Positions 18,412 through 27,975 of a stretch of DNA of 64,000 bases are shown one piece after another. The notes under the pieces are model-generated. The model saw nothing but the letters and a program-made list of their open reading frames with translations. It made no database searches and was not told the origin of the DNA. Numbering within the stretch: position 1 is the first letter of the stretch; every line of letters starts with the position of its first letter. The stretch is from Aliiglaciecola lipolytica E3 (GTDB lineage Bacteria; Pseudomonadota; Gammaproteobacteria; Enterobacterales; Alteromonadaceae), in NCBI RefSeq assembly GCF_000314975.1, contig NZ_BAEN01000038.1, positions 124,001 through 188,000 on the forward strand, in the 5' to 3' direction. Made by a program: the position numbers and the translations under genes.

Positions 18412-21400
18412 TTATTTATTCTGTAAAACTGCTAACAGAGCCTGTACTGGATGTTTTGGCTTAAAACCGTCAAATCTAGCCACTTGACTACGGCATGAAT
18501 AACCTGTTGCTAATAGTGTTTTTTTATCACTAGACGCTACAGCTTTTTTCCAACTTAGATCATAAATTCCTTTTGATTCTTGTTGATGGATTAATTCATG
18601 GCCAAATGAACCCGCCATTCCACAACACCCAGTCGGTATAGCACTCAATTCTAACCCGAACCAAGAAAAAATTGTACGCCATTGATTGTCATTATTCGCT
18701 ATTTTGGTTTTCTCAGTGCAGTGAGAAATTAACTGAAACTCGGGCAAATCTTTGGTTTTAGCCAATGCGGCTTCAAGTAACGATTTATCCAACGTTTGAC
18801 AAGATAACCATTCGTTCGCTAATTGCACCTGAAATTCCCCACGTTTTGAGCCCAAAACGCGGTTGTATTCGTCGCGATAACATAAAACTAAGGAGCCATC
18901 TATGCCGATCATTGGCATGTTTAACTCGGCTACTTGATTGAGAAAATCAGCGCTATTTTTGGCGGTTTTTGCAAACTGAGTTAAAAAGCCTTTTACATGT
19001 TGCGGCTTTCCATTGGGCTTAAATGGCAATAAAACCGGATTAAATTGCAGCAGTTGTAGCAATTCAACTAACGCTTCTACCACTTCCGCTTCGTAGAAAC
19101 TAGTAAACGGGTCTTGAACAATTAGAATCGTTTTGGATTTATCCGCTTCGTTTAAAGAGGAAAGCCTTTGCATGTCAAACGCCATAGTTTGACGTCCTGA
19201 CATTCGTTTGCTTAACGACGGCTCTGAAAGCAGCGGTGCGTCAACATAACCAATATACCGTTTAATTGCCGCTTTTAACCAAGGCTGACGTTGGAAAAAG
19301 TTTATAAATGCAGGCGCTTTTGCCATTAAAGGCGCCATTGCTTCGATGTTAGCGGTAAGTACGTCTTTAGCTGGGCGCAAATATCGCTGGTAGTAGATAT
19401 CTAAAAAGCGCGAACGAAATGAAGGCACATCCACATTTACCGGACATTGGCTGGCACAGGCCTTACATGCTAAGCACCCTTCCATGACCTCTAAGACTTC
19501 ATGAGAGAAATCAGGATTTTTCGCTTTATAACGGGTATTTTGCAGACGCTCGAACCAAGACGGAACATTTTCACGTTTTTCCAACGCTATCACGTCCACT
19601 TTATTTTGGCTCAATAAACGTAACCACTCTCTAATCATACCTGCCCTTCCCTTTGGCGTATGACGGCGATCACGAGTTACTTTGCTTGAAGGGCACATGG
19701 TGGACTTGGTGTCGTAGTTATAACACAGCGCATTACCGTTACAACTCATCGCAACGGCATAAGAATCACGAACTTCGATCGGAATTTGCCTATCCAGATC
19801 GCCTCGTTTTAAATCAGATACTTTTACTAAGGCTTCAGTTGATTCGATAGGCGTGCAGATTTTGCCCGGATTCATTTTATTTAATGGATCAAATGCAGTT
19901 TTGATTTTACGCAGCTCAAGAAACAATTCTTCACCAAAAAATTCCGGACCATATTCACTGCGGTAACCTTTTCCGTGTTCCCCCCACATTAGTCCACCAT
20001 ACTTGGAAACTAATGCCACTACTTCATCGGAGATTTGCTGCATCGTTTCTTGCTGTTTGAGATCACACATATCAAGGGCGGGACGCACATGCAGTACACC
20101 TGCATCAACATGACCAAACATGCCGTAATAAAGACCTTTGCTATCTAATAACGCTCTAAATTCCATGATGAAATCAGCTAAGTTCTCAGGCGGGACTGCG
20201 GTATCTTCAGTAAAAGGGATTGGCTTTTTCCAACCATCAGCCTTTCCTAATAAACCCACTGACTTTTTACGCATGGCATAAATCCGATTGATATCCGCTA
20301 CGTCATAAGTCAATTGATAACCAATGATGCCATTTAGTCCTTGTTCCTGAGCTTGGTCTAGGGTTTGGCTAAGTTGCGCAATTTTAGATTCTATTTCTGC
20401 TTTATCTTCACTGTTGTACTCAACCATATTCAGCCCTAGCACTTCCTTGCCAGGCACATCTTGGATTAGATCTTTCACCGAATGCCACACAATATCTTGT
20501 TTAGCTAAATTGAGTACTTTGCTATCGACTGTTTCAACTGATGTTGCATTGGCCGCAACCATATGAGGCGCGTGACGTAAAGCGGACTCGAAGGAATCAT
20601 ATTTGATGTTAACTAAAGCTTTGCATTTAGCAATGGGGGTAATATTAAGTTTTGCTTCTGATACAAATACTAACGAGCCTTCCGACCCGGTTATCACACG
20701 ACTAATGTCGAGCTGTGTTAGATCATCAGAAACAGTATGTTCGAGGTCGTAACCGGTCAAAAAACGATTTAAACGAGGAAATTTGGCAACTATTTGGGCG
20801 CGTTTGTCGACACACGTTGCAATTAACTGCTCAGTTATTTTGGCTAAAGACGGTATTTCAATAGAGCTATTTTTTGCTTCATCAATGTCAGTAGGCAGAG
20901 TTTGAATTATCGTGCCGTCAACTAATACAGAGGTTAAGCTAAGTACATGGTCACTGGTTTTTCCGTACACCAACGAGCCTTGGCCTGATGCATCAGTGTT
21001 GATCATACCGCCAATGGTCGCACGATTGCTGGTTGACAGATCGGGTGCAAAGAAAAAACCAAAAGGTCTTAGCGCATCATTTAATTGATCTTTCACTACA
21101 CCGGCTTGTACCCTTACCCAGCCTTCTTGGGCATTTATTTCAAGCACTTCATTCATGTGACGAGATACATCTACAATAATGCCACTTGTTAAAGACTGGC
21201 CATTAGTACCCGTTCCGCCTCCCCGAGCACTAAATTTAACATTGTCATATTGATTCGACACTTGACCGATTAGTGACAGATCATCGGTAGATTTTGGGAA
21301 TACCACTGCTTGCGGAAGTTTTTGGTAAATTGAGTTGTCAGTTGCGACTGCGAGTCGACTCGCATAACTAAACTCTATATCTCCTGAAAAACCTGCTGAC

Positions 21401-21468
21401 TTTAAGTCTTCAAGATACATCTGATAATGATTTTCAAGAGCGGATTGAGGGTCGATACTCGGTAACAT
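18412..21468 (-). CDS. ydiJ: YdiJ-type FAD/Fe-S D-2-hydroxyglutarate dehydrogenase
   Basis: A large flavoprotein with an iron-sulfur C-terminal half that oxidises D-2-hydroxyglutarate-like acids, in the YdiJ family. From ATG 21468 the length is 1018 residues, as for E. coli YdiJ. The FAD-binding domain (about 40-290) has SARGGGTGTNGQSLTSG and GGMINTDASGQGS; the FAD-oxidase C domain (about 290-560) follows, with GHVDAGVLHVRP and MWGEHGKG. A ferredoxin-like CLACKACASQCP lies near residue 660, and a CCG-type segment (GCCGMAGSFGHE) is near the C-terminus. An upstream ATG at 21522 would add 18 residues and was not chosen. Confidence 0.92.
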   Translation of the reverse strand: MLPSIDPQSALENHYQMYLEDLKSAGFSGDIEFSYASRLAVATDNSIYQKLPQAVVFPKSTDDLSLIGQVSNQYDNVKFSARGGGTGTNGQSLTSGIIVDVSRHMNEVLEINAQEGWVRVQAGVVKDQLNDALRPFGFFFAPDLSTSNRATIGGMINTDASGQGSLVYGKTSDHVLSLTSVLVDGTIIQTLPTDIDEAKNSSIEIPSLAKITEQLIATCVDKRAQIVAKFPRLNRFLTGYDLEHTVSDDLTQLDISRVITGSEGSLVFVSEAKLNITPIAKCKALVNIKYDSFESALRHAPHMVAANATSVETVDSKVLNLAKQDIVWHSVKDLIQDVPGKEVLGLNMVEYNSEDKAEIESKIAQLSQTLDQAQEQGLNGIIGYQLTYDVADINRIYAMRKKSVGLLGKADGWKKPIPFTEDTAVPPENLADFIMEFRALLDSKGLYYGMFGHVDAGVLHVRPALDMCDLKQQETMQQISDEVVALVSKYGGLMWGEHGKGYRSEYGPEFFGEELFLELRKIKTAFDPLNKMNPGKICTPIESTEALVKVSDLKRGDLDRQIPIEVRDSYAVAMSCNGNALCYNYDTKSTMCPSSKVTRDRRHTPKGRAGMIREWLRLLSQNKVDVIALEKRENVPSWFERLQNTRYKAKNPDFSHEVLEVMEGCLACKACASQCPVNVDVPSFRSRFLDIYYQRYLRPAKDVLTANIEAMAPLMAKAPAFINFFQRQPWLKAAIKRYIGYVDAPLLSEPSLSKRMSGRQTMAFDMQRLSSLNEADKSKTILIVQDPFTSFYEAEVVEALVELLQLLQFNPVLLPFKPNGKPQHVKGFLTQFAKTAKNSADFLNQVAELNMPMIGIDGSLVLCYRDEYNRVLGSKRGEFQVQLANEWLSCQTLDKSLLEAALAKTKDLPEFQLISHCTEKTKIANNDNQWRTIFSWFGLELSAIPTGCCGMAGSFGHELIHQQESKGIYDLSWKKAVASSDKKTLLATGYSCRSQVARFDGFKPKHPVQALLAVLQNK

Positions 21469-21601
21469 TGTCACTGCTTTACACGTCCAAATTGCATTTG
21501 GCATATTATAACTGGATGCCAAAGTCTTTACCTACATTCATTCAAAATAAATTATATGTATTTGATTTAGTGGAAACTAATCAAACTTTAACGGGTTAGT
21601 T

Positions 21602-22423
21602 TCAAACCATAACCTTTAGCCACGCTGGCTTAATTTGTTCATAATATTCAACAGATTGATCGATTAACCTGGTTCTAGCGGATTCGTCAATCATTTCAGC
21701 TGGCAACCAAGGATCTTTAGACAAGTTCTCTACCAACAAACGTCCAATGGCAAAACTTCGAATCAATACTTCACGATCTGTCGCTTTAGCAATTAAATCA
21801 CATTCGTTTGAAATCATTTCGTACGCGTCAGTATAAAATTGATTAAGTTGTTGAACCGGCCAACTTTGCATAAGCTGCGCTAACCACTGCTTATCAATTT
21901 CTTTTAGATAACAAATTAACAAACCAGACTGTTCAATAACTGCATTGAAGTGAAAAAGCACTTCTTCACGTAAATCAACTAAATTATTTGGCCTGACCCA
22001 ACCTAAAGATTGAATAAACTTCAGTCCAAGCAATTCTGCTTTATTATTTAAACGACGCAAAATAGTGGGGTTTAATTTTAGGTCACCTTGATTTATCAGT
22101 AACCAGTCACCGCACCAATGCATTTTTCGATGTTTGATATCTAACCAGAATCTAGGCAATACAAATGGATTGAGGCTTTTAGCTAGCGCATATTTCCCTT
22201 TGTTACGGATCAGTTTGCCTTGCTTAGTTTGTCTAGATAAAGCCATGCGCATGGATGCTTCAGTTATATCTAACTTTTCAGCAATAGTTAATAATTGTTT
22301 AGCGGACAGGCTGGTAAGTTCAGAAATCTGAAACCCTTTAGTTGCACTTAACAATTCCAATACTTTTTTATCTGCGCTATCCGTCGCAAGCCGTTCAAGC
22401 GCAATTTCATAATTCAGTTTCAT
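21602..22423 (-). CDS. PaaX-type transcriptional regulator
   Basis: A 273-residue protein with the PaaX layout: an N-terminal winged-helix region (about 45-105; ITEASMRMALSRQTKQGKLIRNKG resembles the paaX recognition helix and wing), a central domain, and a PaaX-C tail ending in DPWLPAEMIDES...YYEQIKPAWLK. PaaX proteins repress phenylacetate genes and bind acyl-CoA ligands, but no paa genes are near. It is divergent from a fatty-acid desaturase with under 50 bases between them, so the desaturase and its own gene are the likely targets. The ligand is unknown. Confidence 0.82.
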   Translation of the reverse strand: MKLNYEIALERLATDSADKKVLELLSATKGFQISELTSLSAKQLLTIAEKLDITEASMRMALSRQTKQGKLIRNKGKYALAKSLNPFVLPRFWLDIKHRKMHWCGDWLLINQGDLKLNPTILRRLNNKAELLGLKFIQSLGWVRPNNLVDLREEVLFHFNAVIEQSGLLICYLKEIDKQWLAQLMQSWPVQQLNQFYTDAYEMISNECDLIAKATDREVLIRSFAIGRLLVENLSKDPWLPAEMIDESARTRLIDQSVEYYEQIKPAWLKVMV

Positions 22424-22458
22424 AACAAATTATTTGCTTTATTTGTATTTTTTGTTAT
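22422..22458. promoter_or_regulatory. Candidate operator in the paaX/desaturase divergent promoter
   Basis: An 8-bp inverted repeat (ATAACAAA at 22422-22429 and TTTGTTAT at 22451-22458) spans the gap, with an inner perfect palindrome CAAATTATTTG at 22426-22436. It overlaps the regulator start codon, which suits autoregulation. Binding is inferred, not shown. Confidence 0.45.
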
Positions 22459-22470
22459 ACCTTGGAGAAG

Positions 22471-23433
22471 GTGTCTAAATCTGGACAAACGACTTTGGTA
22501 AAATTATCAGATTATATTTCTTCTGAAGAACTAAAAGCCCTATGCCAAACTTCCGATTTAATCGGATGGTATCGTGTTTTAGTTAACTATGCATTGATTT
22601 CGCTTGCTTTGCTTATTTTAGTCACTTTTCCTCATTGGTTTACGTTTATTTGCTGTAGTTGGGTGATAGGAGGACGCATTTTAGGCCTTGCCATCCTAAA
22701 CCACGATGCGGGTCACAACACACTGTTTAGAAACCAAAAACTTAATCAAACAGTCGGTCGTTGGTTTTTGGGAAGTTTAGTATTTGTCGATTTTCAAGCA
22801 TTTCAACAAGGTCATGGGCAACACCATCGATTTGCCGGAACGGATAAAGATCCTGACAAGATATTTGTCATTAATTACCCAGCCACACCAGCCAGTATGA
22901 CTCGTAAACTACTGCGAGATGTAAGTGGAGTTAATGGCGTTAAGGAATTAGCTTATCAAATTAGCGTATCAAATTGGCATAAGCGTATCCCAAATTTAGT
23001 AATGCATGGAACCATGATACTTTTCTTATATAGTATTGGAATATTGTGGACTTATACTGCGTTTTGGGCAGCCTACATTTTCGTGTACCCGCTACTAAGC
23101 AGAATAAGAATAATGGGGGAACATGGCGCTGTAACCGATATTGATGCGTTAGATCCGCGCCTTAATACGCGCACAACACTTGCAGGTCCACTAACTCGGT
23201 TATTAATTAGTCCAAATCAAGTAAACTTTCATTTAGAACATCATATTCACCAGAATATACCTGCACATAATCTTGAAAAAGCACATAAACTGTTTAAACA
23301 ACGTGGGATGTACGACGGTTTTGATTGTATCGCCAATAATTATTGGCAAGTGCTACAGAAGTGCATTTCAAAACACTTTGGTAAATCGAACAATGCGAAG
23401 CATGCTCCTTCTTCGGTGAGTAACCTCAGTTAA
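22471..23433 (+). CDS. Membrane fatty-acid desaturase
   Basis: A 320-residue integral-membrane di-iron desaturase. The three histidine boxes are visible: HDAGH (about residue 78), HGQHH (about 112) and HLEHH (about 255), between hydrophobic segments, so it probably introduces double bonds into membrane lipid acyl chains; carotenoid or other acyl substrates are possible. GTG 22471 is preferred because GGAGAAG sits directly upstream; TTG at 22462 is an alternative. It is divergent from a PaaX-type regulator. Confidence 0.88.
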   Translation: MSKSGQTTLVKLSDYISSEELKALCQTSDLIGWYRVLVNYALISLALLILVTFPHWFTFICCSWVIGGRILGLAILNHDAGHNTLFRNQKLNQTVGRWFLGSLVFVDFQAFQQGHGQHHRFAGTDKDPDKIFVINYPATPASMTRKLLRDVSGVNGVKELAYQISVSNWHKRIPNLVMHGTMILFLYSIGILWTYTAFWAAYIFVYPLLSRIRIMGEHGAVTDIDALDPRLNTRTTLAGPLTRLLISPNQVNFHLEHHIHQNIPAHNLEKAHKLFKQRGMYDGFDCIANNYWQVLQKCISKHFGKSNNAKHAPSSVSNLS

Positions 23434-23585
23434 CCTAATTCTTACACACCTTGTTACAAGCCGAAACAGAAGTTTATCTACATGCAGTTTATACTTTACG
23501 CATAGATAGATAATGTTTAACCCTTACGCAGCAAAATACTTGCAATAACGATGAGACATTGCTGAACGAGTAAAAGAGATTTCAA

Positions 23586-23804
23586 ATGAAAAAAACAATT
23601 CGCATTACATTAGGTGCAGTGTTGTCAGCCATCGGAGTGGTATTTGCCATTTTACCAGGCTCAATATTATTCTTGCTAGGTGGGTTATTATTGCTTAGTT
23701 ATGATATTCCGCTAGCTAGAAGATGGCTGCAAAAATGTCAAAATGGCATGACAATCAGCGCTAGAAAATTAGACAGATATATACTTAACCGAAAATATCG
23801 TTAA
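23586..23804 (+). CDS. Small membrane protein, PGPGW-like
   Basis: A 72-residue protein with two hydrophobic segments joined around ILPGSILFLLGGLLLLS, resembling the PGPGW family of putative membrane proteins in a degenerate form, then a basic C-terminal tail ending in a cytoplasmic helix (DIPLARRWLQ). It ends at an intrinsic terminator shared with ppsA. Function unknown. Confidence 0.7.
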   Translation: MKKTIRITLGAVLSAIGVVFAILPGSILFLLGGLLLLSYDIPLARRWLQKCQNGMTISARKLDRYILNRKYR

Positions 23805-23811
23805 TCACATA

Positions 23812-23838
23812 AAAAAGGCAGGATAAACCTGCCTTTTG
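23812..23838. terminator. Bidirectional intrinsic terminator before ppsA end
   Basis: AAAAGGCAGG and CCTGCCTTTT form a 10-bp stem with an ATAAA loop; A-run and T-run flank it. It serves the small membrane protein gene and convergent ppsA. Confidence 0.92.
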
Positions 23839-23858
23839 ATCTTAATTCGTTATTACAT

Positions 23859-26231
23859 TTAGCTGTGCTTTTCACCTAAATATAACCAGGTTTCCACTAC
23901 GGTGTCTGGGTTTAGTGAAACACTATCTATACCCTGCTCCACTAACCAAGCCGCTAAATCTTCGTGATCTGATGGACCTTGACCACAAATACCGACATAT
24001 TTCCCACGCTTTTTAGCCGCTTTGATTGCCATACTTAACAGTACTTTAACCGCTTCATCTCGTTCATCAAACAGATGCGCAATTAAACCTGAGTCACGGT
24101 CTAAACCTAACGTAAGCTGGGTTAAATCATTTGAACCAATAGAGAAACCGTCAAAGATATCTAGAAACTGATCTGCAAGTAACGCATTTGAAGGAAGTTC
24201 GCACATCATAATGACGCGCAAGCCGTTTTCACCTTGCACTAGCCCCTGCTCTGCAAGCAATTCAATGACTTTTTTACCTTCTCCAACGGTGCGAACAAAC
24301 GGGATCATGATCTCAACATTGGTCAGTCCCATCGTGTTTCGAACACGCTTAATTGCTTCGCATTCCAAAGCAAAACAAGCTCTAAAGTCATCGGAAATAT
24401 AACGGCTCGCACCACGGAACCCAAGCATTGGATTCTCTTCATCTGGCTCGTACTGATAACCACCGACTAAGTTAAAGTACTCATTCGATTTAAAGTCCGA
24501 CATGCGTACAATCACTTTTTCTGGTGAAAAAGCCGCACCAATCGTTGAGATACCTTCAACCAACTTTTGAATATAAAATTCAACTGGTGAAGCATATCCG
24601 GCCATCATCTCTGAAATTTCTTCTTTTAACTCTGCGGGTTGATTGTCAAAATCTAACAGTGCTTTTGGATGTACACCAATCATTCGGTTGATGATAAATT
24701 CCAAGCGCGCAAGGCCGACACCTTTGTGAGGCAATCGAGCAAAGTCAAATGCCCTATCTGGGTTACCTACGTTCATCATCACTTTTAACGGAATATCAGG
24801 CATTGCATCAATACGCGAAGTAACAACATCAAATTCCAGCTCAGCATCATAAATGAAACCAGTGTCACCTTCGGCGCAGGAAACCGTAATTCTATCTCCA
24901 CTTTCAATAGAATCAGTGGCATTGCCACAACCTACTACTGCTGGAATGCCCAACTCGCGAGCAATAATTGCCGCGTGGCAGGTTCTACCACCGCGATTAG
25001 TAACAATGGCAGCGGCCTTTTTCATTATCGGTTCCCAGTCAGGATCTGTCATATCGGTCACTAACACATCGCCTGGTTGGATTTTACCCATTTCATCAAT
25101 TGAGCTCAGCACTTTGGCTTCGCCAGCACCAATTTTATGACCGATTGCACGGCCTTCGGTGACAACTTTGGCTTTACCTTTCAACTGGAAGTTTTCAATG
25201 ACCTGAATATCTTCACGCGAACGAACCGTTTCTGGACGCGCTTGCACTATATAAAGCTTGCCGTCTGTACCATCCTTCGCCCATTCAATATCCATTGGAC
25301 GTTTGTAATGTTTTTCGATTATTTGTGCTTGTTTGGCCAGCTCCATGACTTCTTGATCAGTAATCGAAAATTCTAAACTTTGTGATTTTTCAACATCAAC
25401 AATTTCTACTTGCTTACCATGTGATAAATCTGGCGAGTAAATCATTTTAATTAATTTACTGCCCATGTTTCTGCGCACAATCGCTGGATTACCATTATCT
25501 AGTGTTGGTTTATGTACGTAAAATTCATCCGGGTTGACAGCCCCCTGTACTACCATTTCACCTAGACCATAAGACGAGGTGATAAATACAACATCTTCGA
25601 ATCCTGATTCTGTATCGATTGTAAACATGACACCAGACGAGCTGACATCACTTCGCACCATACGCTGGATACCCGCAGACAATGCCACACCTTTGTGGTC
25701 GTAACCTTGGTGAACACGGTATGAAATGGCGCGATCATTAAACAAAGAGGCAAACACATGTTTGATAGCAACAAGAACGGAATCGTAACCTTTGACGTTC
25801 AAGAAAGTTTCTTGCTGACCGGCAAAAGAAGCGTCCGGCATATCTTCAGCTGTCGCGGATGAACGCACAGCAAATGACGCTTCGCTACCCGCGTCCCCTT
25901 GTAACTTCTCAAACGCAGTTTTAATTTCCTGCTCGAGTTTTGGCAAAAATGGGGTTTCAATAACCCAGTTACGAATGTTTTCACCAGCTTGAGCAAGTGC
26001 GTCTATGTCGTCAACATCTAGACTATCAAGTACTTCGTGGATGCGTGCTTCAAGTCCACTTTGCTCCAAAAACTCATTAAACGCATATGCAGTTGTAGCA
26101 AAGCCTCCTGGAACTTGAACACCTGCATTTGACAGGTTTGAAATCATTTCGCCCAAAGATGCATTTTTCCCGCCCACACGGTTTACATCATCCATTCCCA
26201 ATTGCTCATACCAAAGTACATATTCTTGCAC
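23859..26231 (-). CDS. ppsA: Phosphoenolpyruvate synthase
   Basis: Converts pyruvate and ATP to PEP, AMP and phosphate in gluconeogenesis. The 790-residue product has the ATP-grasp N-terminal domain ([11 protein letters not shown]), the phosphohistidine domain with [20 protein letters not shown] (catalytic His) and the PEP-utilising C-terminal barrel with [16 protein letters not shown] and [10 protein letters not shown]. coli PpsA is 792 residues. GTG 26231 is chosen because the family starts MQEYVLWYE and a GAGGTG ribosome site lies 8 bases upstream; an upstream GTG at 26240 overlaps that site. It is divergent from ppsR. Confidence 0.96.
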   Translation of the reverse strand: MQEYVLWYEQLGMDDVNRVGGKNASLGEMISNLSNAGVQVPGGFATTAYAFNEFLEQSGLEARIHEVLDSLDVDDIDALAQAGENIRNWVIETPFLPKLEQEIKTAFEKLQGDAGSEASFAVRSSATAEDMPDASFAGQQETFLNVKGYDSVLVAIKHVFASLFNDRAISYRVHQGYDHKGVALSAGIQRMVRSDVSSSGVMFTIDTESGFEDVVFITSSYGLGEMVVQGAVNPDEFYVHKPTLDNGNPAIVRRNMGSKLIKMIYSPDLSHGKQVEIVDVEKSQSLEFSITDQEVMELAKQAQIIEKHYKRPMDIEWAKDGTDGKLYIVQARPETVRSREDIQVIENFQLKGKAKVVTEGRAIGHKIGAGEAKVLSSIDEMGKIQPGDVLVTDMTDPDWEPIMKKAAAIVTNRGGRTCHAAIIARELGIPAVVGCGNATDSIESGDRITVSCAEGDTGFIYDAELEFDVVTSRIDAMPDIPLKVMMNVGNPDRAFDFARLPHKGVGLARLEFIINRMIGVHPKALLDFDNQPAELKEEISEMMAGYASPVEFYIQKLVEGISTIGAAFSPEKVIVRMSDFKSNEYFNLVGGYQYEPDEENPMLGFRGASRYISDDFRACFALECEAIKRVRNTMGLTNVEIMIPFVRTVGEGKKVIELLAEQGLVQGENGLRVIMMCELPSNALLADQFLDIFDGFSIGSNDLTQLTLGLDRDSGLIAHLFDERDEAVKVLLSMAIKAAKKRGKYVGICGQGPSDHEDLAAWLVEQGIDSVSLNPDTVVETWLYLGEKHS

Positions 26232-26409
26232 TGCTAACACCTCAAAGTTTTTTGTCCTGGGGTCGATTGCTAAAACGCAAACGGATTAAGTTTTGTTGCA
26301 ATAAAATACTCAGATAGGTACCTACGATTTTTATTTTGTTCACCTTCTGGCTTTTTGCGTCAGGGATTTTAGAATGGTGTAAAGACGAAAGTAAAATTTA
26401 ATTTTTTTC

Positions 26410-26424
26410 TGTAATTAAATTACA
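26410..26424. promoter_or_regulatory. 15-bp palindrome upstream of ppsR
   Basis: TGTAATT-A-AATTACA is a perfect inverted repeat 19 bases before the ppsR GTG, in the region shared with divergent ppsA. It may be an operator; the regulator is unknown. Confidence 0.4.
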
Positions 26425-26443
26425 ACATTGTTAAGGAATTGTA

Positions 26444-27256
26444 GTGAGATCAGCTTTTTACATATCTGATGGTACAGCCATTACTGCTGAAGTGTTTGGG
26501 CATGCTTTGCTGTCACTTTTCACAGTAGAATTTAAACATTACACTGAACCATTCGTAGAAACTGAACAACAAGCCCAAAAAGTACTAAATAAAATTTCCG
26601 AATCTTTTAAGGAGTCTGGGCTGCGTCCATTGGTGTTTTATACCATCGTAAATACAGATGTTAGAAAAATGATCGCCAAGTCAGTGGGTATCAATTACAA
26701 CTTTCTTGATCAGTTTGTTGCACCGCTAGAAAAAGCATTAGGTGTACCATCCATGCCAGAAAAACATCGTACCCATAGCATCCACGAAAAAACCTACGAT
26801 ATTCGAATTGATGCGGTAAATTATGCGTTAGCAAATGATGATGGATCGAACATTAAAGATTATCACGAAGCTGATATTATTTTGTGCGGCGTATCACGCT
26901 CAGGCAAAACGCCGACGAGCTTATATCTGGCATTACAATATGGTATCAAAGCGGCAAACTATCCGTTTACCGAAGAAGATATGGGAGACATTTTAAAACT
27001 TCCAGCTGCTTTGAGACGCTTCAAGAAAAAGCTGTTTGGATTAACCATTGTGCCAGAGAGGTTACACTCTATACGCTCAGAAAGACGCCCTAACAGTCGC
27101 TACGCATCAATGAAACAATGCAGAATGGAATTACGAGAAGTAGAAAATTTATATCGTAAAGAAAAAATACCTTTTATTAATAGTACTAAATTTTCAATTG
27201 AAGAAATGTCTGCAAAAATATTAGCTGAAACCGGTCTGCAAAGACGTAAATACTAG
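26444..27256 (+). CDS. ppsR: PEP synthase regulatory kinase/phosphorylase PpsR
   Basis: Bifunctional regulator that inactivates PpsA by ADP-dependent phosphorylation and reactivates it by phosphate-dependent dephosphorylation. The 270-residue product has the P-loop GVSRSGKTPTSLYLA and the N-terminal YISDGTAITAEVFGHALLS typical of the family. The start is GTG, with AAGGAA 6 bases upstream. It is divergent from its target gene ppsA, the usual arrangement. The next gene starts about 10 bases downstream. Confidence 0.95.
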   Translation: MRSAFYISDGTAITAEVFGHALLSLFTVEFKHYTEPFVETEQQAQKVLNKISESFKESGLRPLVFYTIVNTDVRKMIAKSVGINYNFLDQFVAPLEKALGVPSMPEKHRTHSIHEKTYDIRIDAVNYALANDDGSNIKDYHEADIILCGVSRSGKTPTSLYLALQYGIKAANYPFTEEDMGDILKLPAALRRFKKKLFGLTIVPERLHSIRSERRPNSRYASMKQCRMELREVENLYRKEKIPFINSTKFSIEEMSAKILAETGLQRRKY

Positions 27257-27266
27257 GAATATGACA

Positions 27267-27950
27267 ATGTTTTCTCACTTTGATCCCAGCATAATTACGT
27301 TTTTAAGACAACTTGCCGCTAACAATGATAAAAATTGGTTTGCAGAGCACAAACAAGAATACGAAGATAAAGTAAGAACACCTACCCTAGCGTTTATTCA
27401 ACAAATGGATAGTTGGATCAAAATGATCTCACCTCACTATGAAGCCACGGCTAAAAAAGTAGGTGGCTCAATGATGCGGCCATACCGAGATGTGCGCTTT
27501 TCGAAAGATAAATCACCTTACAAAACCAATGTGGGTATTCAGTTTAAACACGAAATCGGTAAAGACGTACATGCACCTGGATTTTATCTGCACATAGAGC
27601 CGGACAATGTTTTTTTAGGCGTTGGTACATGGCGACCTGACCCCGAATCACTTAGAAAAATTCGTGATCATATAGTTCTAAAACCAGATACTTTTAGAGA
27701 TGCAATACAGCATTCACCTTTTAAAGAAATATTTGAGCTCGAAGGAGAGTCTCTAGTCAGAGCACCAAAAGGATTTGACCCAGATCATCCATTAATCGAG
27801 GATATAAAACGCAAGGATTTCATTGCAGTAAGTCGCCTCCACAATGAATTTCTTTTTAGTCCAAACTTGTGTGAAGAGGTGGCCAGAAAATTTGGAAGAG
27901 CCCAGCCTTTTCAATCTTTTTTATGTGCTGCATTAGGATTACGATTTTAG
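27267..27950 (+). CDS. DUF2461 family protein
   Basis: A 227-residue protein of the DUF2461 family (TIGR02453), found in bacteria and fungi, function not established. Typical stretches: FLRQLAANNDKNWFAEHK near the start, GGSMMRPYRDVRFSKDKSPYKTN and HAPGFYLHIEPDNVFLGVG. ATG 27267 has AGGA 8 bases upstream; ATG 27261 is too close to it. Probably co-transcribed with ppsR. Confidence 0.87.
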   Translation: MFSHFDPSIITFLRQLAANNDKNWFAEHKQEYEDKVRTPTLAFIQQMDSWIKMISPHYEATAKKVGGSMMRPYRDVRFSKDKSPYKTNVGIQFKHEIGKDVHAPGFYLHIEPDNVFLGVGTWRPDPESLRKIRDHIVLKPDTFRDAIQHSPFKEIFELEGESLVRAPKGFDPDHPLIEDIKRKDFIAVSRLHNEFLFSPNLCEEVARKFGRAQPFQSFLCAALGLRF

Positions 27951-27975
27951 AATACATCTAAACTCTAAAGTGCGC

